The position numbers were made by a program, and so were the translations under genes. The notes below the pieces were generated by a model that was not told the origin of the DNA, ran no database searches, and worked only from the letters and a program-made list of their open reading frames with translations. A stretch of DNA of 64,000 nucleotides from Imbricaverruca yamaguchii (lineage: Eukaryota > Arthropoda > Thecostraca > Neoverrucidae), in the NCBI GenBank assembly GCA_034440575.1, contig JAOTOL010001169.1, positions 62,001-126,000 on the forward strand, in the 5' to 3' direction. This document shows, one piece after another, positions 11,114-22,003 of the stretch (position 1 is its first letter; each line of letters begins with the position of its first letter).

Positions 11114-14100
11114 CATAGTGGGTATGAGGCCAGACATTTCTGACTACGGACCAAACGTGCACCATGTGACGGAGTTCGGTCTCCGCAGTCCACATAGTGA
11201 GTATGAGGCCAGACATTTCTAACTACGGACCAAACGTGCACCATGTGACGGAGTTCGGTCTCCGCAGTCCACATAGTGAGTATGAGGCCAGACATTTCTA
11301 ACCACGGACCAAACGTGCACCATGTGACGGAGTTCGGTCTCCGCAGTCCACATAGTGAGTATGAGGCCAGACATTTCTAACCACGGACCAAACGTGCACC
11401 ATGTGACGGAGTTCGGTCTCCGCAGTCCACATAGTGAGTATGAGGCCAGACATTTCTAACTACGGACCAAACGTGCACCATGTGATGGAGTTCGGTCTCC
11501 GCAGTCCACATAGTGAGTATGAGGCCAGACATTTCTGACTACGGACCAAACGTGCACCATGTGATGGAGTTCGGTCTCCGCAGTCCACATAGTGAGTATG
11601 AGGCCAGACATTTCTAACTACGGACCAAACGTGCACCATGTGACGGAGTTCGGTCTCCGCAGTCCACATAGTGAGTATGAGGCCAGACATTTCTAACCAC
11701 GGACCAAACGTGCACCATGTGACGGAGTTCGGTCTCCGCAGTCCACATAGTGAGTATGAGGCCAGACATTTCTAACCACGGACCAAACGTGCACCATGTG
11801 ACGGAGTTCGGTCTCCGCAGTCCACATAGTGAGTATGAGGCCAGACATTTCTAACCACGGACCAAACGTGCACCATGTGACGGAGTTCGGTCTCCGCAGT
11901 CCACATAGTGAGTATGAGGCCAGACATTTCTAACTACGGACCAAACGTGCACCATGTGATGGAGTTCGGTCTCCGCAGTCCACATAGTGAGTATGAGGCC
12001 AGACATTTCTAACCACGGACCAAACGTGCACCATGTGACGGAGTTCGGTCTCCGCAGTCCACATAGTGAGTATGAGGCCAGACATTTCTAACTACGGACC
12101 AAACGTGCACCATGTGATGGAGTTCGGTCTCCGCAGTCCACATAGTGAGTATGAGGCCAGACATTTCTGACCACGGACCAAACGTGCACCATGTGATGGA
12201 GTTCGGTCTCCACAGTCCACATAGTGAGTATGAGGCCAGACATTTCTAACTACGGACCAAACGTGCACCATGTGATGGAGTTCGGTCTCCACAGTCCACA
12301 TAGTGAGTATGAGGCCAGACATTTCTAACCACGGACCAAACGTGCACCATGTGACGGAGTTCGGTCTCCACAGTCCACATAGTGAGTATGAGGCCAGACA
12401 TTTCTAACCACGGACCAAACGTGCACCATGTGATGGAGTTCGGTCTCCGCAGTCCACATAGTGAGTATGAGGCCAGACATTTCTAACTACGGACCAAACG
12501 TGCACCATGTGATGGAGTTCGGTCTCCACAGTCCACATAGTGAGTATGAGGCCAGACATTTCTAACCACGGACCAAACGTGCACCATGTGATGGAGTTCG
12601 GTCTCCGCAGTCCACATAGTGAGTATGAGGCCAGACATTTCTGACTACGGACCAAACGTGCACCATGTGACGGAGTTCGGTCTCCACAGTCCACATAGTG
12701 AGTATGAGGCCAGACATTTCTAACTACGGACCAAACGTGCACCATGTGACGGAGTTCGGTCTCCGCAGTCCACATAGTGAGTATGAGGCCAGACATTTCT
12801 GACCACGGACCAAACGTGCACCATGTGACGGAGTTCGGTCTCCGCAGTCCACATAGTGAGTATGAGGCCAGACATTTCTAACTACGGACCAAACGTGCAC
12901 CATGTGACGGAGTTCGGTCTCCGCAGTCCACATAGTGAGTATGAGGCCAGACATTTCTAACCACGGACCAAACGTGCACCATGTGATGGAGTTCGGTCTC
13001 CGCAGTCCACATAGTGAGTATGAGGCCAGACATTTCTAACTACGGACCAAACGTGCACCATGTGATGGAGTTCGGTCTCCGCAGTCCACATAGTGAGTAT
13101 GAGGCCAGACATTTCTAACTACGGACCAAACGTGCACCATGTGATGGAGTTCGGTCTCCGCAGTCCACATAGTGAGTATGAGGCCAGACATTTCTAACCA
13201 CGGACCAAACGTGCACCATGTGATGGAGTTCGGTCTCCGCAGTCCACATAGTGAGTATGAGGCCAGACATTTCTAACTACGGACCAAACGTGCACCATGT
13301 GATGGAGTTCGGTCTCCGCAGTCCACATAGTGAGTATGAGGCCAGACATTTCTGACCACGGACCAAACGTGCACCATGTGATGGAGTTCGGTCTCCACAG
13401 TCCACATAGTGAGTATGAGGCCAGACATTTCTAACTACGGACCAAACGTGCACCATGTGATGGAGTTCGGTCTCCGCAGTCCACATAGTGAGTATGAGGC
13501 CAGACATTTCTAACCACGGACCAAACGTGCACCATGTGATGGAGTTCGGTCTCCACAGTCCACATAGTGAGTATGAGGCCAGACATTTCTAACTACGGAC
13601 CAAACGTGCACCATGTGATGGAGTTCGGTCTCCACAGTCCACATAGTGAGTATGAGGCCAGACATTTCTAACCACGGACCAAACGTGCACCATGTGATGG
13701 AGTTCGGTCTCCGCAGTCCACATAGTGAGTATGAGGCCAGACATTTCTAACTACGGACCAAACGTGCACCATGTGATGGAGTTCGGTCTCCACAGTCCAC
13801 ATAGTGAGTATGAGGCCAGACATTTCTAACCACGGACCAAACGTGCACCATGTGACGGAGTTCGGTCTCCACAGTCCACATAGTGAGTATGAGGCCAGAC
13901 ATTTCTAACTACGGACCAAACGTGCACCATGTGATGGAGTTCGGTCTCCACAGTCCACATAGTGAGTATGAGGCCAGACATTTCTAACCACGGACCAAAC
14001 GTGCACCATGTGATGGAGTTCGGTCTCCACAGTCCACATAGTGAGTATGAGGCCAGACATTTCTAACTACGGACCAAACGTGCACCATGTGATGGAGTTC

Positions 14101-15383
14101 GGTCTCCACAGTCCACATAGTGAGTATGAGGCCAGACATTTCTAACTACGGACCAAACGTGCACCATGTGATGGAGTTCGGTCTCCACAGTCCACATAGT
14201 GAGTATGAGGCCAGACATTTCTGACTACGGACCAAACGTGCACCATGTGATGGAGTTCGGTCTCCACAGTCCACATAGTGAGTATGAGGCCAGACATTTC
14301 TAACTACGGACCAAACGTGCACCATGTGATGGAGTTCGGTCTCCACAGTCCACATAGTGAGTATGAGGCCAGACATTTCTAACTACGGACCAAACGTGCA
14401 CCATGTGATGGAGTTCGGTCTCCACAGTCCACATAGTGAGTATGAGGCCAGACATTTCTAACTACGGACCAAACGTGCACCATGTGATGGAGTTCGGTCT
14501 CCACAGTCCACATAGTGAGTATGAGGCCAGACATTTCTAACTACGGACCAAACGTGCACCATGTGATGGAGTTCGGTCTCCGCAGTCCACATAGTGAGTA
14601 TGAGGCCAGACATTTCTAACTACGGACCAAACGTGCACCATGTGACGGAGTTCGGTCTCCACAGTCCACATAGTGAGTATGAGGCCAGACATTTCTAACT
14701 ACGGACCAAACGTGCACCATGTGACGGAGTTCGGTCTCCACAGTCCACATAGTGAGTATGAGGCCAGACATTTCTGACTACGGACCAAACGTGCACCATG
14801 TGATGGAGTTCGGTCTCCACAGTCCACATAGTGAGTATGAGGCCAGACATTTCTGACTACGGACCAAACGTGCACCATGTGACGGAGTTCGGTCTCCACA
14901 GTCCACATAGTGAGTATGAGGCCAGACATTTTTAACCACGGACGAAACGTGCACCATGTGACGGAGTTCGGTCTCCGCAGTCCACATAGTGAGTATGAGG
15001 CCAGACATTTCTGACTACGGACCAAACGTGCACCATGTGACGGAGTTCGGTCTCCGCAGTCCACATAGTGAGTATGAGGCCAGACATTTCTGACTACGGA
15101 CCAAACGTGCACCATGTGATGGAGTTCGGTCTCCGCAGTCCACATAGTGAGTATGAGGCCAGACATTTCTAACTACGGACCAAACGTGCACCATGTGACG
15201 GAGTTCGGTCTCCACAGTCCACATAGTGAGTATGAGGCCAGACATTTCTAACTACGGACCAAACGTGCACCATGTGATGGAGTTCGGTCTCCGCAGTCCA
15301 CATAGTGAGTATGAGGCCAGACATTTCTAACCACGGACCAAACGTGCACCATGTGACGGAGTTCGGTCTCCGCAGTCCACATA
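11114..15383. repeat. 79-bp satellite array, 54 copies
   Basis: A single uninterrupted array of 79-bp units (for example, GTATGAGGCC at 11122 and 11201). It spans 4270 bp, which is 54 units. Length is almost perfectly conserved. Variation is concentrated at a few positions: GTGACGGAG versus GTGATGGAG, CTCCGCAG versus CTCCACAG, AACTACGG versus AACCACGG, and CTAAC versus CTGAC. The first two are CpG transitions. The TAC/CAC variant switches a minus-strand TAG stop to TGG, which makes the repetitive 76-155-codon minus-strand frames. I regard these as non-coding. Confidence 0.98.
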
Positions 15384-16080
15384 CATGGAGCCGCAGTCAG
15401 ATCAGTGGTCACACACATGTGCGTGGTGGCGTGGAGAAATTGCAACCTGGTAATGATGTAGGTTTGCCGCAAGGATTGATGGAAAGATGCGTCACTTAAT
15501 GATTATCTACTAGCGCAATGGCCATCTAAAGTGTAATCATGCGACATGCTACCACTAGTGTCCCTTCTAGGTGCTAATATCTAACCGTTCTCAGTGTAGG
15601 CCGCATTTGCGTGCAAAAAAATGTCTGGAAGTTCGTGGTCCAGACATTAAGGTGCTTACAAGATTTGTAGGTGTTCATGGGCTACGTTCCTGCGATTGCT
15701 GACTATGACATAGATCACCAGTTATTGCATTGAAGCCAGTTGTAAGTTTTTTTTTTACAATTGCGTCGGAACACAAAAAAATTAGTGATGGTCATCGATA
15801 ATAAACATGTATCTCTCTCCGTTTCCATATTTTATTCGAGGGAGGACATACCCCTCACGTTTGACGCAGCAGCGGTTTACTTTCTAAGTGTAAATGCCTA
15901 CGTTTGGAACTCCGAAGCATTCTGCATTTGGGACTCTTAATATCACCGGATAAAAAAGCGCCAGGTAGTATCAACTGAGTGGTTTCCAATTCGTGTTGTT
16001 TTTTAAAGACGATGTTCTCACATACTTAAATGTATATTTGTATGTGGCAAGAAAAGAATGACCAACGTGCAACACTCTGT
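15384..16080. other. No gene recognised
   Basis: Unique flank of the satellite, with a T run near 15748-15757. No gene seen. Confidence 0.35.
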
Positions 16081-16445
16081 GTAGAACGATATTCGGCGCA
16101 GAACAGCACTCGCTGCAGAATAACATTCGGTGCATGCACAACACCCAGGGGCGGGTATGGCCAGGTGGTTAATGTATTGAGGTCTGGGTTCCAAAGGTCC
16201 CGGGTTCAACACTCAGAACGCTCGGAACATTTCCCAATCACGCAGCCCACTGGAGAGACAGTGTGGGCGGCGCCATTAGCCGTGAACGTGTATAAAGTGT
16301 ATCGTGAACCACCCAGTAAACAGAACAGCACTGAGTGCAAAATAACTTTCGGTGCAGAACAACACCCAGTGCAGAATAACACTCGGTGTAGAAAAAGACT
16401 CAGTGCAGAATAACACCCATTATAGAACAACACTCACAGTAGAAA
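16081..16445. repeat. Imperfect array of about 20-bp GCAGAACAACACTCGGT-like units, split by a SINE
   Basis: Diverged units resembling GCAGAACAACACTCGGT occur on both sides of the SINE at 16146-16325 (16081-16145 and 16321-16445). The SINE seems to have inserted into an existing array. Confidence 0.7.
16146..16325 (+). mobile_element. tRNA-derived SINE, copy 2 (family S1)
   Basis: A box TGGCCAGGTGG (16158-16168) and a decayed B box GGTTCAACAC (16203-16212). The shared body GTGTGGGCGGCGCCATTAGCC and an A-rich end follow. It aligns along its length with the reverse complement of 3425-3616. B-box decay suggests it is no longer transcribed by Pol III. Confidence 0.85.
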
Positions 16446-16477
16446 AACAAGAGTTTTGGCTTAAGGGCACCGCCGAC

Positions 16478-16690
16478 CGTTTGGTGAAGGTTTCACGAAA
16501 ATCGAGCCAGCAATTGCCGAGACCTGCCATGTGTGTAAGCCAGAAATCTTGTTTTGGGACAATTTGATGAATTGTGACCTGACCCAAGGTCACAAACGCC
16601 CATACCACACCCCTCTGGCACACGGTCAATCGTTTGGTGAAGGTTTCATGAAGATCGAGCCGGCGGTTGCCGAGATCGGCTTTGTCTGCA
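16478..16690. repeat. Direct repeat of about 55 bp, spacing about 149 bp
   Basis: CGTTTGGTGAAGGTTTCA followed by a GATCGAGCC-like stretch occurs near 16480 and again near 16630. Between them, at about 16570-16592, lies an inverted pair, TGTGACCT and AGGTCACA, separated by six bases. Origin unknown. Confidence 0.8.
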
Positions 16691-16730
16691 AGATGGTGTC
16701 TTTCGATAGGTGCATCGAACGGTGTATCCA

Positions 16731-17687
16731 CCGGTCGAGCGGTATGTTCGGATGGTGTCTTGTTTTTATGCCCTCCCGTTCTCCCGTGCAGTTGGGCTAG
16801 GTGAAATTAACAAAACTTCAATCTCGTTCGAAGGTTCATGTAAGCTAACAAGTCTGATATGCGTAAGCAATGCAAGTATATATAATATGGGCATAGCTTT
16901 GGAATCCTTGCAATCTTGTGGTGCGCACAAGCTGTTGATTCTTAAATAACATACTAAAATGCTACCCTGAGGCTAGCGGCAGACTTCCATGCACAAAATA
17001 TCGAGACAATACAAATATTCTGTGCCGCCAATAAATGCATAGGTAATGTACATGAGTCAACATCTAGAGCAAATGTCCCAGCTTTGTGCTAGAAACATAG
17101 CGCAAGTGTGTCTTCTGTGGTTACAACCAAATTTAAGGTCAGAAAGATATTTCATGTAGAATATCAAGTGCAGGTTTGAATTCCAAAATGTGTCATGCAT
17201 TCAATGTTCATATCGTCGTCTTCTGTATATGTGTGTGGAAAATAGTGAAACACAACTAGCAAAGCTGCCGTTGCAAATTTACAAAACCGGTACTACCTGG
17301 AGTTAAAGTTGGTCTTGCAAAGTATGCTGACTTTATACATTTAGGTCAACATAGAATTACAATCATAGTTGTGGTGTTTAAGAGGTACTGTGGACGTCGA
17401 ATCCGCATCCGATCAGGAATTATGAACAGGGACGTGAAGTACGGTGAGTGGAGACAAATTAGCCCCATGTCTGGCTAAACGTTTCACAAATTTGCCGACA
17501 GGCATATTGATAGTCTGATTATGGAATGTCACGTACCGCTTCGTATGAAGCAAAAACAGGTGAAAACCGTAACAGTTAGGCAATGCGTTTCAAAGTCAAC
17601 GTGAATGGTTCAAAACTGACGAGCACCGAAGTTTGTGTACTACCGTTCATGCGTTATTTGTGATATCGCTGTGGAGCTCCCGTTAGG
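16731..17687. other. No gene recognised
   Basis: AT-rich unique sequence. No supportable frame or element boundary. Confidence 0.35.
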
Positions 17688-17701
17688 TTTTTTTTTTTTT
17701 T

Positions 17702-17737
<36 letters not shown>
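17688..17737. repeat. Poly-T then (CT)n microsatellite
   Basis: About 18 T residues are followed by about 14 CT dinucleotides. As a pyrimidine tract it could mark a splice acceptor or the end of a retroelement, but no exon follows. Confidence 0.95.
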
Positions 17738-17738
<1 letters not shown>

Positions 17739-18242
17739 GAGAGGCTAGGTACGTCATATCATTTAAATAAAGCCCGATCAAACCAGGTGAAATGGTGCAA
17801 TATAGCCGAAGTAACCGACGCGACAAAATTCCAAACAAAACACAAACACACACACATAAACAAAGTCAAGTCCTGACCAAGTCCCCAATACTGCCTCACT
17901 TTGGTATGGCAACCCTGACTGGCGTAGTGTCCACTTAAGTTGTGGCTTTTCCGACTTGATCGCAATACTCTGACCTTCCGCCTACCCTGAAGATATTGTT
18001 TCTCTAGACCTCTTTGTTGCTGATATCTTGGGTGGACTTGGCCTCTTTACATCGCGTGTATCAATCTTGTCCCCTCCACCACGCATGTGGAGTTGATTTG
18101 ATCTAATGTACGACAATCAGCCAACCACCGAGTCCCTCAGGTATTGGAACCGTCATCAATGTCAATCCCCAGACGTCCGCTTCGGTGACGGCAGCCGCAT
18201 ATCCAGAGGCTGCTGATGTGTCTCTTCTGACCAACCCTACAG

Positions 18243-18722
18243 CACCGCATACGTCACCGATAGTGATGGCAAACCACCTAAATACTGCATACGTCACCGA
18301 TAGTGGTGGCAAACCACATAAATGATGCATACGTCACCGATAGTGGTGGCAAACCACATAAATACTGCATACGTCACCGATAGTGGTGGCAAACCACATA
18401 AATACTGCATACGTCACCGATAGTGGTGGCAAACCACGTAAATACTGCATACGTCACCGATAGTGGTGGCAAACCACGTGTATACTGCATGCGTCACCGA
18501 TAGTGGTGGCAAACCACGTGTATACTGCATACGTCACCGATAGTGGTGGCAAACCACATAAATACTGCATACGTCACCGATAGTGGTGGCAAACCACGTA
18601 AATACTGCATACGTCACCGATAGTGGTGGCAAACCACGTGTATACTGCATGCGTCACCGATAGTGGTGGCAAACCACGTGTATACTGCATACGTCACCGA
18701 TAGTGGTGGCAAACCACATAAA
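18243..18722. repeat. 40-bp minisatellite, 12 copies
   Basis: Units carrying GTCACCGATAGTGGTGGCAA start every 40 bp (18301, 18341 and so on). Sub-types ACATAAATAC, ACGTAAATAC and ACGTGTATAC alternate in a pattern that suggests duplication of multi-unit blocks. Each unit contains the hairpin GTGGT...ACCAC. Confidence 0.95.
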
Positions 18723-18802
18723 CACGAACATACTGTCTGCCGGCGGACATACGTCTGCACTGGTAGCTTTCCTTACCTATGACGCCAGAGATTGAACAGC
18801 AA

Positions 18803-19500
18803 ATGTCCGTGGTGTCATCTGTGACGGGGCGGCCAGTGCCCGTGGTGTCATCTGTGACGGGGCGGCCAATGTCCGTGGTGTCATCTGTGACGGGGCGGCC
18901 AGTGTCCGTGGTGTCTCTGGACGGGCAGTGCCCGTGGTGTCATCTGTGATGGGGCGGCCAATGTCCGTGGTGTCATCTGTGACGGGGCGGCCAATGTCCG
19001 TGGTGTCATCTGTGACGGGGCGGCCAGTGTCCGTGGTGTCATCTGTGACGGGGCGGCCAATGTCCGTGGTGTCATCTGTGACGGGGCGGCAGTGTTCTGT
19101 GCGGGCAGTGCCCGTGGTGTCATCTGTGACGGGGCGGCCAATGTCCGTGGTGTCATCTGTGACGGGGCGGCCAGTGTCCGTGGTGTCATCTGTGACGGGG
19201 CGGCCAGTGTCCGTGGTGTCATCTGTGACGGGGCGGCCAGTGTCCGTGGTGTCATCTGTGACGGGGCGCCCAGTGCCCGTGGTGTCATCTGTGACGGGGC
19301 GGCCAGTGTCCGTGGTGTCATCTGTGACGGGGAGTGCCCGTGGTGTCATCTGTGACGGGGCGGCTCCGTGGTGTCATCTGTGACGGGGCGGCCAGTGTCC
19401 GTGGTGTCATCTGTGACGGGGCGGCCAATGCCCGTGGTGTCATCTGTGACGGGGCGGCCAGTGCCCGTGGTGTCATCTGTGACGGGGCGGCCAATGCCCG
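18803..19500. repeat. 33-bp minisatellite, about 21 copies
   Basis: GGTGTCATCTGTGACGGGGC plus GGCCAGTGTCCGT, period 33, with a few shortened units. The period keeps frames open on both strands (Val-Val-Ser-Ser-Val-Thr-Gly-Arg-Pro on plus). Shortened units shift the frame, so the array is not one uniform reading frame. It lies directly upstream of the receptor exon at 19628 and is probably intronic. Confidence 0.93.
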
Positions 19501-19627
19501 CACCCCAGCCGAGCAACCAATGGTCCTCGGGACTCCACGCACTCATATTTGACGTGTTTCCCGAAGCTGCAGAAGTATTCTGTCGAGTGAGTGTTGTCAC
19601 GGAGCAAGGACTGTGCGCTGGTTTCAG

Positions 19628-21539
19628 GAAAGGCGACGACGCGGGGATATTTCTGGGTGGACCAGCATCGCCGAGGCCGTCGCTGTCGACGGCGCCTTCG
19701 TTCACACCCACCCCGTCCCCGCTGCGCACGTCCAGTACCGAGAAGCCCCCTGACGCTCCGTCAGCCTCAGCCGCCTCGGCGTCCACCGCCCTCGTGCCGG
19801 CCTACACCCCGCCCATCTTCGGCTCCCCCTCTGCCGCCCGCGCCGGCCCCGTGTCGGCCCCTGCCTCCGCCCCTGTCCTCGCCTCCGGCTCCGGCTCCAC
19901 CCCCGCCCCCGCCCCTGCCGTCACGTCCACCTCCTCCGCACTCTCCGCCGCGGCCACGCCCAGGTCGGCTGCGGCCACCCTTGTGCCGACCACCTCCGTC
20001 TGCCCTCGCCCGGGCTCCACTGCCGACCACGTGGCCACGGCGTCATCTGCTCGGCGCCATGTGGCGCCATTACCTGTGACTATGAGAGAGGTCGTCGAAA
20101 TGGCCTCAGGCGCCGCCGCCGCCGCCGCCGCCGCCGACAGTCGTCAGCTGACTGCCAGCGCTGATGACGTCACGGGCAGCGGCGCCTCGGAGCGGGTCGT
20201 GGAGTCGGCCGAGACGTCGAGCGGCCCTTCCGGCTCCCCGGAGCTGGAGCTGGAGCAGGAGCTGGAGCTGGCGGCCGGCGCGACAGCCGGGCAGTCGGCG
20301 GCGGCCGACACCCTGCTCGGCTACCTGCCGCTCGTCAGCGAGGACGACGCCGACGGCGACACGTCGCTGTCGACGGACCCGCCGGCGGCGCCCGAGCGGC
20401 CGCCGCCCGCCGGGGGCTCGGGACAGTCACGTGACCGGGAGCCGGGCGCCGGCGGCCGCTGCCGGCGGCCCAGCTCCGGCGACTCCGCAGAGCGAGGCCA
20501 GCTGAGCGCACCGTCTGGCGAGCTGAGGGGATCTCAGTCGGAACAACAGCCCGGCAGTCGGGATTCTGGCGAGTCGAGCGCGCCGGCGGCCGGCCAGTCG
20601 GACGTGCTGGCGCAGAGCGAGCCGCGCGCGGTCGCCGAGTCGAGCCGGCTGGCGCGTGACCGGTGCGGCGGTCTGGCGGCGGCGCCGCTCACACTGACGC
20701 CGCCCTCGGACTGCGCCGGGCCGGCCTGGGAGCCGGCGGCCATCGCGCCACCAGCCGCCTTCCAGGACCTGAGCGCCGCGCCGCTGGCCACCATCGACGA
20801 GAGCGGCGAGGAGCCGCCGCCGCCGCCGTCGGTAGCGACAGCAACGTCAGTAGCATCTGCAAGATCGGCAAGATCGGCAACGTCGGCAACGTCGGCAGCG
20901 TCAGCAACGTCAACAACGTCGACAACGTCAACAACGTCGACGTCTGCAATATCGGAAACGTCGGCAACGTCTGTAACATCAGCAACGTCAGCAACGCCAG
21001 TAAGATCGGCAACGTCCGCAGCACCAGCAACGTTGACAACTTCGGCGACGTCGCGCACGAAGATCGTAACGCTGACCGACCGCTGCGCGCAGACGGTGGA
21101 GACGGGCGACAGTGGCGACTACGGCGGCGTCACCGACAAACAGTGTGAGGCGAACCTGCCGAAAGATGGCAGCAGGGGCACTCGCCGCAAGGAGAAGCGC
21201 GTCAAGATCTGTGAGCCTTCTACAGGTGCGTCTGCACCGGAAGTGGCACCGGCAGCGCCAGAGACGACGGCGGACGAAGCGCGGCGGAAGCCGACGGCTG
21301 ACGAGGCGCGGCAGAAGCGGCGCACGCGCAGCACCTCGACCGAGGGCAAGAAGGAGCGGCGCGAGGTCCGCGCGAAGCGCGAGGCGGCGCGCAAGAAGGC
21401 CGCCGGCGAGCGGCGCCGGGCGCGCCTCGAGGACGGCGACTCGTCGCCAAAGCGCGGCGACGTGGTGGCGCCAGCCGAGGCGGCGCCGCCGCTGCAGAAG
21501 CTGGACGACGCCAGCATCTGCCCGTGGGAGAACGAGTGA
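19628..21539 (+). CDS. Terminal exon of a GPR158/GPR179/Smog-like orphan receptor (partial)
   Basis: A stop-free, GC-rich frame of about 640 codons ends at 21539. A plausible acceptor, CTGGTTTCAG|G, sits at 19627/19628; the true exon start is uncertain. The product is a disordered cytosolic tail with these parts in order: an Ala/Ser/Pro-rich stretch, an eight-residue Ala run (about 20113), a Glu-Leu repeat (about 20240-20270), a Ser-Ala-Thr repeat (20835-21050), a basic Lys/Arg/Glu-rich segment (about 21280-21430), and a final Asp-Ala-Ser-Ile-Cys-Pro-Trp-Glu-Asn-Glu. Cys-Pro-Trp-Glu motifs are known in the C-terminal tails of GPR158 and GPR179, where they take part in G-protein and RGS7 scaffolding. 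The seven-transmembrane exons are not seen in this window. Family assignment rests on one short motif plus composition. The alternative is an unrelated low-complexity protein. Confidence 0.5.
20835..21050 (+). repeat. 9-bp coding repeat (Ser-Ala-Thr)n
   Basis: Imperfect AACGTCGGC-type nonamers inside the receptor exon encode Ser-Ala-Thr and Ser-Thr-Thr triplets. Frame is kept throughout, which fits expansion under coding constraint. Confidence 0.85.
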
Positions 21540-22003
21540 GTGCAGGTCGGCGGGGGGGGGCTGGTGTGGGCCGGGTCTGTTCGAGTGTCGATTCCTCCCA
21601 ACTCCGCGTTGCGTGACTTTCCAGAGAGACTGGATCTTCGGTCTCGGATTTATTCTTCCACCCTGCTCACTCCTCCAGCTCCAAACGAGCAGTTCCCCTA
21701 AGCCGTGATTGTTTTCCCGGTTCCCATTTCCGCCGCAGGCGGCAGCAACTAGTGGGCCGATGAGGTCATCGAGTAGCACCGCCACCTAGCGGTATCATTG
21801 GAAACGGAACTTCATATTCAGCTCGCGGCATGCACACTACACATATGGTGACGGGACGTCACGGGATTACACATATCGTGAGCCGTCCAGCATCAAAGAA
21901 ATGGTCTGCAACGGAACAAAGATTGCTAAATCAGATTTATTCAGGGAAATTTCGAAACTGGAATCGCTCCTTCCGTCAGTAGTGCTTGAAAGGAAGCTCG
22001 GAG
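21540..22003. other. Probable 3' UTR or flank of the receptor exon
   Basis: No AATAAA signal is visible soon after the stop. The sequence leads without a clear border into the 5'-truncated LINE. Confidence 0.3.

Noticed and set aside
11113..15472. Repeated 76-155-codon minus-strand proteins starting Met-Ser-Gly-Leu-Ile-Leu
   Set aside because: They come from the 79-bp satellite. Frame length depends only on a TAG/TGG variant, and nothing suggests translation.
18243..18722. CRISPR-like regular repeat arrays (40-bp here, also 37-bp at 8243 and 31-bp at 33504)
   Set aside because: They are head-to-tail tandem repeats without unique spacers, in an animal genome with introns and SINEs.
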